Source: Astrocystis sublimbata (lineage: Eukaryota; Ascomycota; Sordariomycetes; Xylariales; Xylariaceae). Taken from it: a DNA stretch of 64,000 nucleotides. Below are positions 45,753-57,088 of this stretch, piece by piece. Each line of letters starts with the position of its first letter. Within the stretch, counting starts at the first letter, position 1. The notes beneath the pieces were generated by a model, which worked only from the letters and a program-made list of their open reading frames with translations, did no database searches and was not told the DNA's origin. Location of the stretch: positions 124,001 to 188,000 of the forward strand of contig JAJNNY010000045.1 of NCBI GenBank assembly GCA_022453515.1, in the 5' to 3' direction. The position numbers and the translations under genes are program-made.

Positions 45753-46723
45753 GACCTTGCTCTTGGGTCCGGGCAGCCATCAATGAGACGCGATGGCGGG
45801 TTGCAGCTGATTCGACCGTCGTGTGTGTGTGCGCTGGCTGTGGAGGTGCCGTACCTACCTGGGTAGGGTCAATTGGGTCAAGGGGATGTTGATGTTGTCT
45901 GGTGGCTGTTGTTTTTGTTTATCGAAATGGTTTAGAAAGACTCAAGTAGCTGGATGGAGTATTCATGCGTACGTCTATAATGGCGAGTTTATTGATGGAG
46001 ATGGATGGACGATGATGCCCTGGCTAGACCTGGCTTGGCCTGGGCTTGGGCGGGTTGACGTACCTTACCTAAACCTTCAGCTCGGGGCAGGATACAGTGC
46101 GGAGTAGAGCTTTCCTAGGGCGTAAGCTAGGGGGTTAGCTACACTTGATAGGGCTTAGTCACATCTATGCGGGATCGTCGGCACCGCGCTGCTCAGTTCT
46201 GGGAGAGTGAGGAAGGATTGCATAGCTTCATACAATCACTGAAGTATCTTGCGACGAGACAAGACAAGACAACACATGCATCGTTATTGAACGTGAATAA
46301 GTAGTATGTGTATATTATGGGTAACATTAATTTCGCGAGGCAGTCAGATATTTACCTTATGACCTGACTGGGTTGGTACTAACTGCATGCATGTATGGGG
46401 GATATCAATCAGTGTGTGTGCTCAAGTATGCCTCCAGAATTCAACAAGCTGCCACCGGTAAACTCAAAACCATCTGCAATCATGCCATGACATCCTATCA
46501 ACCGAAATAAAAGGCGATTGTTTCATGTACTGGGAATCTGAAGTTCGAAAGTGCACCCCAGCTCCTAGTAGAAAAGGAGAGCTGCTAGGCACCACCAGTC
46601 CCTGCCATTAGAATACCCAAGTAAACGACTCTTCGACTTCAAAAGTCACCGTACGTCTAGACACAAGCGGGAAAGACAATTAGCAAAGTTAACCTTCAAG
46701 AGATCGACATCTGGTTGGCGCTA
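45753..46723. other. Intergenic region (971 bases)
   Basis: Upstream of the phosphoesterase gene and downstream of the GH3 gene, both minus strand. G/T-rich words near 45815-45850; nothing else identified. Confidence 0.5.
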
Positions 46724-49595
46724 TTACCTAATATCCGTCGCCGATGCCCCGATCAGCACCTTGAACGTGCCTTCCTCCGCGACCCACGCCTTCTTCGCAG
46801 GATCGTAGTATCCAACGGCGTATTTGTCGAGCGGAATAGTGATATGCTTCGTCTCGTCAGGGTCCAGCTCGACCTTCTCGAAAGCGACGAGCTCCTTCTC
46901 GGGGCGTGGTAGAGCCGACTTCTCATCCCGCACATAGATTTGCACCGTCTCGGCGCCGCGCACGGCGCCTGTGTTGGTCACGGCCATGACGACGTGGATG
47001 GGTGCGGCGGCAGACGATGTCAACACCTTGTTGCTGAGCGACGGCCGTCCATACTCGAAGTTGGTGTATGATAGCCCGTGGCCGAAGGGGAATAGGGGTG
47101 ATGTTTGCACTCGGTCGTAGTGTCGGTAGCCGATGTATAACCCTTCACCGTATAGTACGCGCAGATTCTCGCCTGGCCAATTGTGGTATGCGGGAGTGTC
47201 TTCGAGTTTCCGGGGAAACGTGCACTATCGGACTGTCAGCAAGAACATAGTTCCTAGACAAATTGACATTCTATGGTAAATGGGACTCACAGGAAGCTTG
47301 CCACTTGGATTGCGATGACCAAACAGCACATCAGCCAGAGCATTCCCAGCTTCTTGGCCTTGATACCACGCTTGGAGAATCGCAGGGACGTCATCAGCCC
47401 ACGGCATGGTGACCGGCGAGCCGGATTGATTGACAACCACAGTTCGAGGGTTCGCTTCGAGGACAGCTCGGACTAGTCTATCCTGGCTCCCGTCCGAGGG
47501 AAGATCCATCGTTTTCCGATCGTAGCCTTCCGACTCCCACTCGGCATCGAGACCAACGATGACGACAGCCACGTCAGCTTGTCTAGCAGCTTCCACGGCC
47601 TCCTGCAGGTAGTCGACTTGGTCTTCTGCCTTGAAACCGATGCGACAACCGCCGTACTTGTGCGTCATATTGAACTCCTTCTGCTTGGCTATAGGACGGA
47701 GCTCGTTTGTCATCTCCACGCGCAGTTGAACGGCCTGGCCTGCAGTCATGTCGATATCAACCATATAATCCACAGACCCGTCGAACATCGCCTCGCCTTC
47801 CTCGGTCCAATTCCAGAGATCGAGGGCCAGCTTTCCGTCGACATATAGCTTGCCGGGTCCCACACTCATGAAGCTGATTGTGTGCTTGCCTGACGTCGTT
47901 GGGGTGAGGTTGGTTGTCGCGATTGCCGACCATTCGGGTCCGAGCTGATCTAATGGCGCTGAGTCCCAGAGGAAGAGATCAGTATTGATCCTGCGTTGGG
48001 TGACGATAATATCGCCGCGAAACTGGTCTCCGGCGAACCACTCCAACGTCACACCGGGTTTGCCGGATTTGTCAGTGCACAGTGGCGCCGCAACTGGGAG
48101 CCATTTATAGATGTGACATCCCTTCGAATATATAACTTCCCCATGCGACGCTTTCCTGATGCTGTCGAGCGGAAGTGTGCTGTAGTATGGGTTGAGACTG
48201 GCACTGCCACCGCCGCCCGCAATCGCCCTGTCGACATTTGGTCCAATGACAGCAATCTTGGCCGTCTTCGGGCTCAGGGGTAAGAGATCTCCTTCGTTTT
48301 TCAACAAAGTGAGGCCTTCGGCGCCAGCTGCACGTATAAGAAAACGTGTCTCTTCTCTGTCGTCCTCTTGCTCCGGCTGCTCAGGCGACATGTCGTCTCG
48401 TCTCGTCCGCTCAACGAGTGTGAGGACGTTCTCCACAGCCGTGTCGATGTCGTCTACAGTGAGTTCTCCGTCTCCTATAGCCTTCAGTACTTTCTCATAT
48501 CGCCATTTTGTCGAATGAGGAAACTCGATATCACAGCCTGCCTTGATTGACTGTACTGTTGAATTAACACCTCCCCAATCCGATATTACTGTACTAAAAG
48601 AATCGATCAATATTGAGCAGGAATTTAATTTGGGGTATTGTGTGCTTACCCATCATATCCCCACTCGCCTCGTAGAATACCTTTTAGCGTGTGAAAATTC
48701 ATATCGGCATGAACTCCGTTGATGAGATTGTAAGATGTCATAACAGCCCATGGGTTTGCCTCGCGTACAGCAATCTCAAAAGGGCGAAGGTACAACTCTC
48801 TCAAACTTCTCTCCATTACGAGAGAATCAATCGTCAGGCGATGGGTCTCCTGCTCGTTGGTGACAAAATCTAGATTCAAGTCAGTCCGATGGCCTCATAT
48901 CCAGGACAGGGTTGAACCGACGTTTGATGGTAGCGGCGACTCCTTTGGATTGAAGCCCCCTAATGTACTGAGAGGCAAGCTTTCCGGTGAGCAGAGGATC
49001 TTCCGAGAACGACTCGAAATTTCTGCCACCCAGTGGATGTCGATGCAAGCAGACAGTTGGGGCAAGGAGAACCTGGGCTGATCTTGCTCTGACTTCATCT
49101 GCCAGATGTTGACCGACTTTGTAGAGCAGATCTTTGTTCCAAGTAGCTGCTAGAGATATGCCACATGGGAAGAGAGCGGCCTGTGCGCGATCGATGTCGT
49201 TAGCAGCGATGCCTGATTATATCTTGAGTCATACGAACCTTTGTGCCTCCCACAAAAATGCCACCACGTGCGCCATTCGGTCCATCGCTCGTTTTGATCG
49301 CCGGTATGCCCTTCTCAGGTATGGCTTTCGTTCTCCAGAAGTCTGCGGCCGTAAGGAGGGAGACCTGCAATATGTTAATAGGTGGCGCCAGATGTGTCTC
49401 TGTACATACCTTCTCTTCGAGAGTGAGAGGGGTTAACTTTTTCCTAGCCGCTGAACGGCAATCATGGAAAAGGCTTTGCTTGGGAAATGGGCTATCAGGA
49501 GTGGAGTATTCGGTAGCTGGTGTGATATTGGACCCATCAAATGGTGAGGCGAGAGGATCGACACCGTCATACTCTTGGTACTCGTAGGGATCCAT
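46724..49595 (-). CDS. GH3 beta-glucosidase with PA14 domain
   Basis: Cleaves terminal beta-glucosyl residues from cellobiose or related glycosides. Exons 49410-49595, 49239-49364, 48922-49180, 48650-48869, 47291-48593 and 46724-47224 give 864 residues. The (beta/alpha)8 domain shows KTSDGPNGARGG, the RNFESFSEDPLL motif, AATIKHFVTNEQE with the Lys-His pair, and the nucleophile Asp269 in VISDWGG. A PA14 insert (about residues 395-545) follows AVIGPN, then the sandwich domain with VGLDAEWESEGYDR carrying the likely acid/base region, and a C-terminal fibronectin-III-like domain (FPFGHGLSYT onward). There is no signal peptide, as in intracellular bglI/bglK-type fungal enzymes. The N-terminus has a roughly 55-residue acidic/Pro-rich extension. 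No lesion found. Confidence 0.93.
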
Positions 49596-49807
49596 CACGG
49601 TCAACGTCGATCTCGATTCTCAGTGAAACAGGTAAAGTCTCAGCTCTTGTCGTGTTGCTGTGAAGCTACGACGTAGCAACCGTGTCTGTTGTGTCTGCCG
49701 GTATAAAGTTAATCGGAGTGAGCGCCAACTCCAGTCTGTGAGACTGAGCAGGGATAGTTAGGTCGTAGATTAGAGTAGATGTTGAAACAAGAGACTGAAA
49801 TTCCATT

Positions 49808-49874
49808 ATACTCCTCGGTGGGTATCTGAGGGAATCATAGAAGCATTATATAGCCAGGAAATCCCGAGGAGTAT
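49808..49874 (-). promoter_or_regulatory. 11-bp inverted repeat flanking TATA box of GH3 gene
   Basis: ATACTCCTCGG (49808-49818) and its exact reverse complement CCGAGGAGTAT (49864-49874) flank CATTATATAG, which read on the minus strand is a TATA-like CTATATAATG about 250 bases upstream of the GH3 ATG. The CGG/CCG edges are of the type bound by Zn2Cys6 regulators. A related GGAGTAT occurs again near 49891. Regulatory role is inferred. Confidence 0.45.
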
Positions 49875-52800
49875 GCAGGTCTCCGCCAAGAATGGAGTAT
49901 CTCCGCCGCACTATACATCTCGAAGGGAGACCACAATTGAACCCCAAGCAACAGTATGTAACTTTTATGTCAATGCTGCGGCATAACATGCATGGGTTGG
50001 TTGCCCAAACTGACAGACTTGCCCCATCAGGTCACCTCACCGCTAGCATGAGGCTGCACTAGTCGAGCTGCCCTGATAACAATACAGCTCATCTTGACAT
50101 GTGAGAGGAGCGATGACTGGAAAGTCAAAGTCACCACACAGCGGGGGAAAGAGGGAAAGGTACTTCGCAGCTTAAACCTAGCTTTGAGGTAGAGGCGAGA
50201 ATGGATGAAGCCGATAAGAGAGATATAGTACCACCCATGTCAAGTAATAGCCACGGCTGTGACGGACCGGGCAGTGGGCGAATCCTGTGTTGAGACGCAA
50301 AGCCCTCGTTTACTATTCACACTTGTAGAGTGGGGGTTCGGTTCGGCAAGCATATTGCTTGTATGCATTAGGCTGAGGGTCACAACGAATGCATAAACGA
50401 AAATGTGTCTGATTGACCCAGACAATGGTGGGCAGCAGCTCTGTTGCAGACATCTCGTTCGGGCCCAAAAGCAGATATCTGCATGTCAGATGTGTTAGCC
50501 TTCAGCAAATCGGATCTCAGTCTAAGGGGCTCTGAGATACAGTATTGTGCCGTCAAGATATTCAGACCAGTGACACCTCCCACGAAGCTTGGTGACAAGA
50601 CGGTGTCCTTGCTCGGTTCACGCACGCCTTTCGGCAGTGAGATTTCCGTTGTGAAGCCCAAGACTTTCGATTCCTTGAGTACTTGGGTAGGTAGGTAGGT
50701 CAGGTGCATAGTGGATAAGACCCAGGTCGTCAGGGTAAATCTGACCCGAGTCCCGGGCAAATGTTGAGTGGAACACAATATTGAGGCAAGGAGAGGTAGG
50801 ATTGAAACGTAGCAACACTGCCCATGTTGACGTTGCCGCGATCTCCTTCGACATCTCTGTGCAACGTGCTGTAGATAGGCAAATTTTCCGAAAGGGCCGA
50901 AAGCTTGGGTTGTGCTGTCGTACAAACAGTCTACATGAACCACATCGTCGTGGTCTTTCAACTACAGGCGGATTTGACGCAATCTTCATAGATGATAGAG
51001 GCTGTTGAGCACGACGACCCTGAGGAGTAGCATCAATGTCTATGCCTTGCCTTGAGTATAGGTATGTTTATACGGCGCATCACATGAATCAATATGGGTA
51101 ATATGTCATGTGAGCAGGTGAAACGAGCCGTGGCCGTCCATTGACAAATTGGGTATGGAATGGGACGTGACGTGAGAACAGCCCAATAGTTCACGTACCT
51201 AGGTATGCAAGTGAGTGACAGTTGATGTGGATTGCTGCTTAGGGCTGTTCTGGGGTTGAGTGAGATGGACAAGCTGGGTTACCTAACACCTGGATAGATT
51301 GTGGGGTCAGGTCTGTTTGGGGGATCGGGAAGGCGGCCCGCCATATGGCCCGATCGAGTAAGACGTTCAATTTTAGGTAGCTCCCGTTTGGGTAGCCCGC
51401 CATGCTTATGTCAGCCGTAAAAGCAGTAGTGCTTCCAGCTGATGCCACTTTGGAACCTGGCACGCCTGGATGCCTGGAAGCTGAATACCATACTTTAAGT
51501 ACATAGGAAGTCTTCCAAGCAAATTGTCGTCATTCTATTGGATCTCTCCTCAACTTCTTTTATTGGCTTGTTTTCTATTACACTAGGCAGTCTTCTCTTT
51601 ACGTCTTTGTCAGGTAGTGTCAACTTGTGTCGCAATCATTCCACAGCCGTCTATCTATGAATGAACCTGATCAGTGCATATGTCGTAGAACCAATTGCGT
51701 CTGTTAAACCTACTACATGTACTCGTAGTTCGTCTGTGCCACGTCTTCGTTTGGGGTAAAGCCATTCCCTTGCGCCAGAAGTCTTATATTCGCACCATTG
51801 CAGCAGTTCTTACGTTTGTCATTTCAATCTGTATAAATCACAATTACCTTCAAGCTGTCTAAAAATAGCACAACCTGAGCTATAGAATTTGAAAGTAATG
51901 GAGCCACACTAGAAAAAGCAGCTTGGGGTCTGGACATAAACATAGCAACGCTTACCCTCTGCTGCGAGGTAGCAGGCACACAAACGGCGATGACCGCGTT
52001 TCTAACTTTGCTGGATCTCGACCCATGTATTACAACCCTGACAGGCCTAATAGGTTGACCTTTGGGGCCCCACGATGCATTGTCGTGGATCTCGGTCAAG
52101 AATAATACGAGATCGTAAGCAATACCGAGTCCGGTCTCAATCGATGAGCTGCGGTGATACGTTTCACCAACGGATAGCGATGCTTATCCATCGAGGCTTT
52201 AGATGGGGATCTAGATATTCTGAGATCTACTGAGCGATGCCGATCACTATTGGCTATGTCGATGGGTAAACCAATTTTGATATCAACTCCCAGCTAGGCA
52301 GGCTAGGCAAGTATGTTGAAGGCTAGAGGCTGTTGCTGGGCTATGCTCCACGAAAATGAACACATGAAGTCGCGGAATGGTGACATTGGAATCAGTTACC
52401 CAGCAAGTCATGAAATGCCAGCATCAACCGGAACGCCTCTGCTGCATAGTCTCGGAGTACAGACGCATGTGAAACCAACCCATTACCACAACCACACTCT
52501 ACTCAACTGTAGGCAGCTTGGGAAAGTCCGGGCATGAGACAAGCCTCTTATCCAACCGTAAGTCCAGACGTATCTGCAGTCATTAGTGCCCGGTTAGGCA
52601 GGCTACCAATGGGCAATATTATGCCTGGCAAAGTTGGCAAGCTTGTGGTCGCATCGCCTTTCGCCCCCAGCGCGAATCCCGAGACGATATACGAATTCCA
52701 ATGATGGCTTATCGAGTCTGAGATGACCAGCAATAGAGAATGGTGTATCAGGATTTCTCGGGCGCCGTCGATGCTAGCAACGGGCTAGTTCGGACTGCGC

Positions 52801-52934
52801 GGGCATTAGGTAAGCTGGGCGCCGTATATGCGAAGCCTCATGGATGACACGGTTGATCTCCAACCGGCGGGATGCAAAACCTTTCCGCCATGAAACAGTG
52901 ACCTATGTTGCGTCATCTGCGGGATTGAGGATGT

Positions 52935-52944
52935 CTATAAGTAT
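52935..52944 (+). promoter_or_regulatory. TATA-like element of the VOC gene
   Basis: CTATAAGTAT lies about 150 bases upstream of the ATG at 53091, in a leader that is C/A-rich. Plausible position only. Confidence 0.35.
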
Positions 52945-53090
52945 GAGGTTGTAACGCCGTGGATGGGCCTTTGTGATCGTTGCAACTTGCAAGCACTATC
53001 CAACCCAGCAACACCCGCATCATCACAGTTCATAAGCCACAACTCCCCTAACCTTGCCAACCACCATAGAAAGCAATCAACGCTTTCAAA

Positions 53091-53687
53091 ATGGCTTCCG
53101 ATACTCAAACCAGCAAGGTCCTGTCCCCCCGCTTTATGGCACACGTCGTCCTACAAACGCCAGACAAGACCAAAATGGCGGAGTTCTACAAGACTTTCCT
53201 TGGTGCGCACGCCACCCATGAGAACCCACAAATGTCATTCCTGACATACGACGATGAGCACCACCGCATAGCAATCGTCGGGGTCCCGGGGCTTCAGCCA
53301 AAGGATAAGAAAAGCGCGGGGCTTCAGCATGTCGCCTTCACGTACGGCAGCCTACGCGACCTCTTGACAGCCTACACGCAGCGGAAGGCCCAGGGGATCC
53401 TGCCTATGTGGTGCGTCAATCATGGGCCCACCGTCTCGCTGTATTACGCGGACCCGGACGGCAACAACATCGAGACGCAGGTCGATGTCTTCGACACCGT
53501 GGAGGAGGTCAACGCATTCATGAGCGGCCCCGAGTTTGCCAAGAACCCGTTCGGCGCCGATGTCGATCCGGAGGAGCTGATCCGTGAACTGGACCGCGGA
53601 ACACCTGAGTCGGAGCTGAAGAAAAGAAAGGATGTCGGAGCTCGCGGAATGGACAGCGTTCCGCTCCATGTAGTGGAGGTTGAATGA
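53091..53687 (+). CDS. VOC-superfamily (glyoxalase/extradiol dioxygenase-fold) protein
   Basis: Single exon, 198 residues. The vicinal-oxygen-chelate fold is visible: an N-terminal FMAHVVLQT strand with His18, GLQHVAFTY with His80, and GNNIETQVD with Glu128, giving the His-His-Glu metal-binding pattern used by extradiol dioxygenases; DPDGN before the Glu is also a common VOC feature. The middle AEFYKTFLGA is the conserved helix. The C-terminal 45 residues (PEELIRELDRGTPESEL onward) are an extra acidic/basic helix outside the fold. Relatives in fungi are often labelled biphenyl-2,3-diol dioxygenase-like without biochemical proof. The true reaction is unknown. Confidence 0.87.
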   Translation: MASDTQTSKVLSPRFMAHVVLQTPDKTKMAEFYKTFLGAHATHENPQMSFLTYDDEHHRIAIVGVPGLQPKDKKSAGLQHVAFTYGSLRDLLTAYTQRKAQGILPMWCVNHGPTVSLYYADPDGNNIETQVDVFDTVEEVNAFMSGPEFAKNPFGADVDPEELIRELDRGTPESELKKRKDVGARGMDSVPLHVVEVE

Positions 53688-56600
53688 TAGGAGGATGTTC
53701 CACAGCTGAGCTTCATGTTATGGTTCATTATGTAAAACAATTATGACAACGGGAATGTTATGAGGAGTGTTCAACTGTTCACTTGCATGTTGTTGTCTGT
53801 AAACCTGGAGCGAAGTGACTGACCTATGTGCCTCCAGGCCGCATGTAAAAGAGGCTTGCCTGACATCCATATTTGAGGTGTGTAGCTTTGGGAATGGATG
53901 GCACACCTTGTCCTCAATACGACGCCACAATCGCAAGCTACACTGAACAATGTGGTTGCGTATAGTCATGTACACCGACGTGACCCCCATTCAAGACTCC
54001 TCAATTGCATTCCGCGCTCAAGGGTGTCTATAGTAGCATAAGCAGCATGAAGACTGGAACCGGAAGATCCCCTGCAAGTTGCTGCAACCATTGGGAGACG
54101 AGAGGCGCATGTGCGGCGTGTAGGTAAGTAAGCGTATGTGTAGGATGGAAGAGCTATTATGGCATTCAGGCACGACTATCCGACGGCCAGCATCGCCTCC
54201 AAGCTCGGTCTGCTCCTCGCATGGCTTGGCTTTCTGTGTATCTTCTAATGAGGCGAGCAACTTGTCAGAAGCGAAGAAGGGTATACACGTGCATCAATAT
54301 ACAAGATTGTTAGACACATTAGATATGCATGCAAAGTAGGTACTTAGAGGTAGGTAGGTAACGCAAGGGAGAAATCCGACGATAGGGTTCGATGCTGCTG
54401 CACGATGCTCGCTGGCTTCCCGTGCCGTGTCTTGGCGATGAAACAGTGTTTGGTGGTGATGGCTTGGGGATGGTTTCTCTGGAATGCGCTACCAATCTAT
54501 CGTGCAGCGGGTCTTGTTGTTGTTTAGAGTGACTGTTATAATAGCCGATAGCGAGCAAGCTATAAACTTTGCCACACCCACCTATCTGTTCTCCCAACCG
54601 AACTTCCTGAGGGCCTCAGTCTTGTGCTCTCACACACGCTCACATCGAGAAGCGCTCTATCAACTGCGTGCAGGGCCTGGTCACGAGCTACTGCGTGAAC
54701 TTTTTGCAATGGTCGAGACAGCTGGGCCCCATTCCCACCTGAAGCATTGCATGCTAGTTTTAGGTACGGAGTAGGTAGCTCAGGCCCTGCTCTGGTCTAG
54801 ACCCGACTCACTTGTTGACAGGCGGAGCAAACGTGTTTGCAAAAGTCAAAACCAATCGCCCGGGATTTCTCTACTCGTGAGCTTCGGTATGTGTTAGTCG
54901 CTACTCGTAGCAAGGTTCAGTCTGGCGAGTCTGGTTCCCTGAGATGGCTTTGTTGTCGAGAACTCACGTCTTTGGAACGCAGTGCAAATAATTATCTCGC
55001 TTGACTAAAAAAAAAAAAAAAAAAAAAAAAAGACATAGGCATGTCACCAATGCCAGTTATGGCCAGTTTCGGACCAATGTCCCAAATTCTGTCATCCCTC
55101 GAAGATCAGTACATAGAGGAAAAAAGAAGTCCAGGATACCCCTTGTATCATGCAGTTTATTTGTCGTAAACTATCGATGCCTAGTCTGGGGGATCGTACA
55201 TACTAAGGATGAAACATGAGCCAATGATCGCTTAACTATCCGTACTCGCCTCCACCACAGGCACTGCAAGAAGGAAGTTACCGTATCCAGAGAGTCTGGC
55301 GATTGGACCCTTGTACTGACTTGGTTTTGGTCTGAGCACTGCGGGCAGTATCGCTGTTTCGGTTACTTTACTTACTGTATGCAGGCCTGCAGGGCTCTAA
55401 ACATCGTTTGGATAATTTTACCTCATATCATGGTCATCCGACGCATGTACAGCATCAATACCATAGATTGAGTAACAAACAGTTCGCCGGTCGCCTTCGG
55501 CTTTGATTTGATTCACAAATACTATCCTCCTACATCGAATAAAAGTTCCTGCGCAGTATTAAACCTGCCTCCCCCGAGCTCCCCTGCCCTTTTTCTATCT
55601 CATTGTTTCTACAAACGACCCTTGCCAGCTCCGATAACGGTAGATAACTACCGGCAGCTTGAACTTACTATGTACAGTATGTCTAAGATTGTTTACTCCC
55701 TGGCTCGCCTGGATGTGCTTGAAACATGCGGAGAACTTCGTTGCGAATGACAAAGCACCGCGCAATGCCATTCCTCCACATACAGTAGTTACAGAGGCAA
55801 AAATCAAAAGTTGCATATTAAGTCAACATGTATACTAGGTAATAACGTGTTTCTAGCCTCCCTGCTGACGAAGCCGATACGTACCTAGGCTCGCTAGGTA
55901 GCTGAAATACAGCAAACGGGATGTGACACGCAAAACGGAGCTTCCATAGATATACCAATTCTTAGAGCATTTATAGAATTGAACACACGATGTACCCATG
56001 CAACCTCTACTTTTGAACCTTTACTGCAAAACTTTTAACCGTAGGTACCGCCTACTAAGTTCTACATAGTACTGTTGCTGGAACTACCGAGGCCTGTCCC
56101 GAATATATCGCGTAAGACGCCCCGGACGCCGGGCGACGACCAGGATTACTGATGGTGTTAGCTGTTTTGCAGTTGATCCCTTTCTTTCCCCCGCCTCACG
56201 CAAGACCTCTTCTTCTTTCTTCTCCACTTTCAGCAGCGAGAACTGCTTAACTTTGGCCAATTGAAACATCAAGTTGGATCTGATAATAGCTAGGGTTGCT
56301 TGGCGAGCCTTGGTATGATGTGCTTTATCTGCCGCTGCACTGTCTTCTTTGTACTGTGCGTTTGCTATCTGGACGCTTCCATGATACCAGACTGGATTAC
56401 TCAAGGCTCAACAAGAGCCAAAGGCAATGACGCACGCTACTGTACCTAAGGCACATTAAAAAACCTCCCAGCGGAAGAAACAACCTTATACAGGAACGTG
56501 GATGAGCGGTTTGACCCGCGCCTGCGTCTTTTACGGGTATGCTCTTCCACGCTACTTCACCTACCTAGGGACCTACTAGGTACTTAGCAGGTATTACCGA

Positions 56601-57088
56601 GGTCAGGCAGCTCAAGCAAGCTATCTAATTTGCCCTGGGGCTCGGGCCCGTGACGGCCTTGGAAGGATAATCTGATACTGTGTACTTACGTCCGCCCCGA
56701 CTGACCAAGCGGCTTATCTGCAGTGGCACTGACCCTCTTCGCTACCCGCCGAGCCCGCTAAACGCTAGAACGCTTACCGTATCTCTGGCTCGTCGCCGCA
56801 GCTTGCCTGCAGGGTCTGTAGCGTGCTGCGTCTTGCATCTCGGTTTGGATTAAATATCCTCATTCTCACGCACCGAGCCCAGCCCCGTCCCTACCGGAGC
56901 TGCCTCTTATCTTCTTTTTCTCTTGTTTCCCATCAAGAAGGCCTCGCAATCCTTGGCCACCCGACGATAACGAGAACAGCGGCGGCGTTTTCGACTCTGT
57001 TCGAACACGACCCCGACGCGCTTGTTGACCACGATTACCGACCGACTCCGTTGCATGACGCTGCGCAAAACGCGCAAAAACCGCAACG
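53688..57088. other. Intergenic region (3.4 kb)
   Basis: Between two plus-strand genes. A 25-base poly-A run occurs at 55007-55031, with no recognisable repeat body next to it. Open frames such as 56084-56404 (minus) have no motif. The last 300 bases are C/T-rich leader of the zinc transporter gene. Confidence 0.5.
55007..55031. repeat. Poly-A run of 25
   Basis: Uninterrupted A25 in noncoding DNA. May be a mononucleotide microsatellite or the tail of an old retroposed sequence; no flanking duplication was recognised. Confidence 0.9.

Larger units (their letters stand above)
49596..53090. other. Intergenic region (3.5 kb) with GH3 promoter
   Basis: Between the divergent GH3 (-) and VOC (+) genes. 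The first 300 bases hold the GH3 promoter with its inverted repeat. The largest open frame (50380-50961, minus) has no motif, overlaps others, and is not accepted. Several GTAGGTAGG words occur (about 50688-50700). A TATA-like CTATAAGTAT at 52935-52944 precedes the VOC gene. Confidence 0.5.

Noticed and set aside
50380..50961. 193-codon minus-strand ORF as a gene
   Set aside because: No motif, overlaps ORFs on the other strand, Cys/Arg/Ser-rich composition typical of shadow frames.
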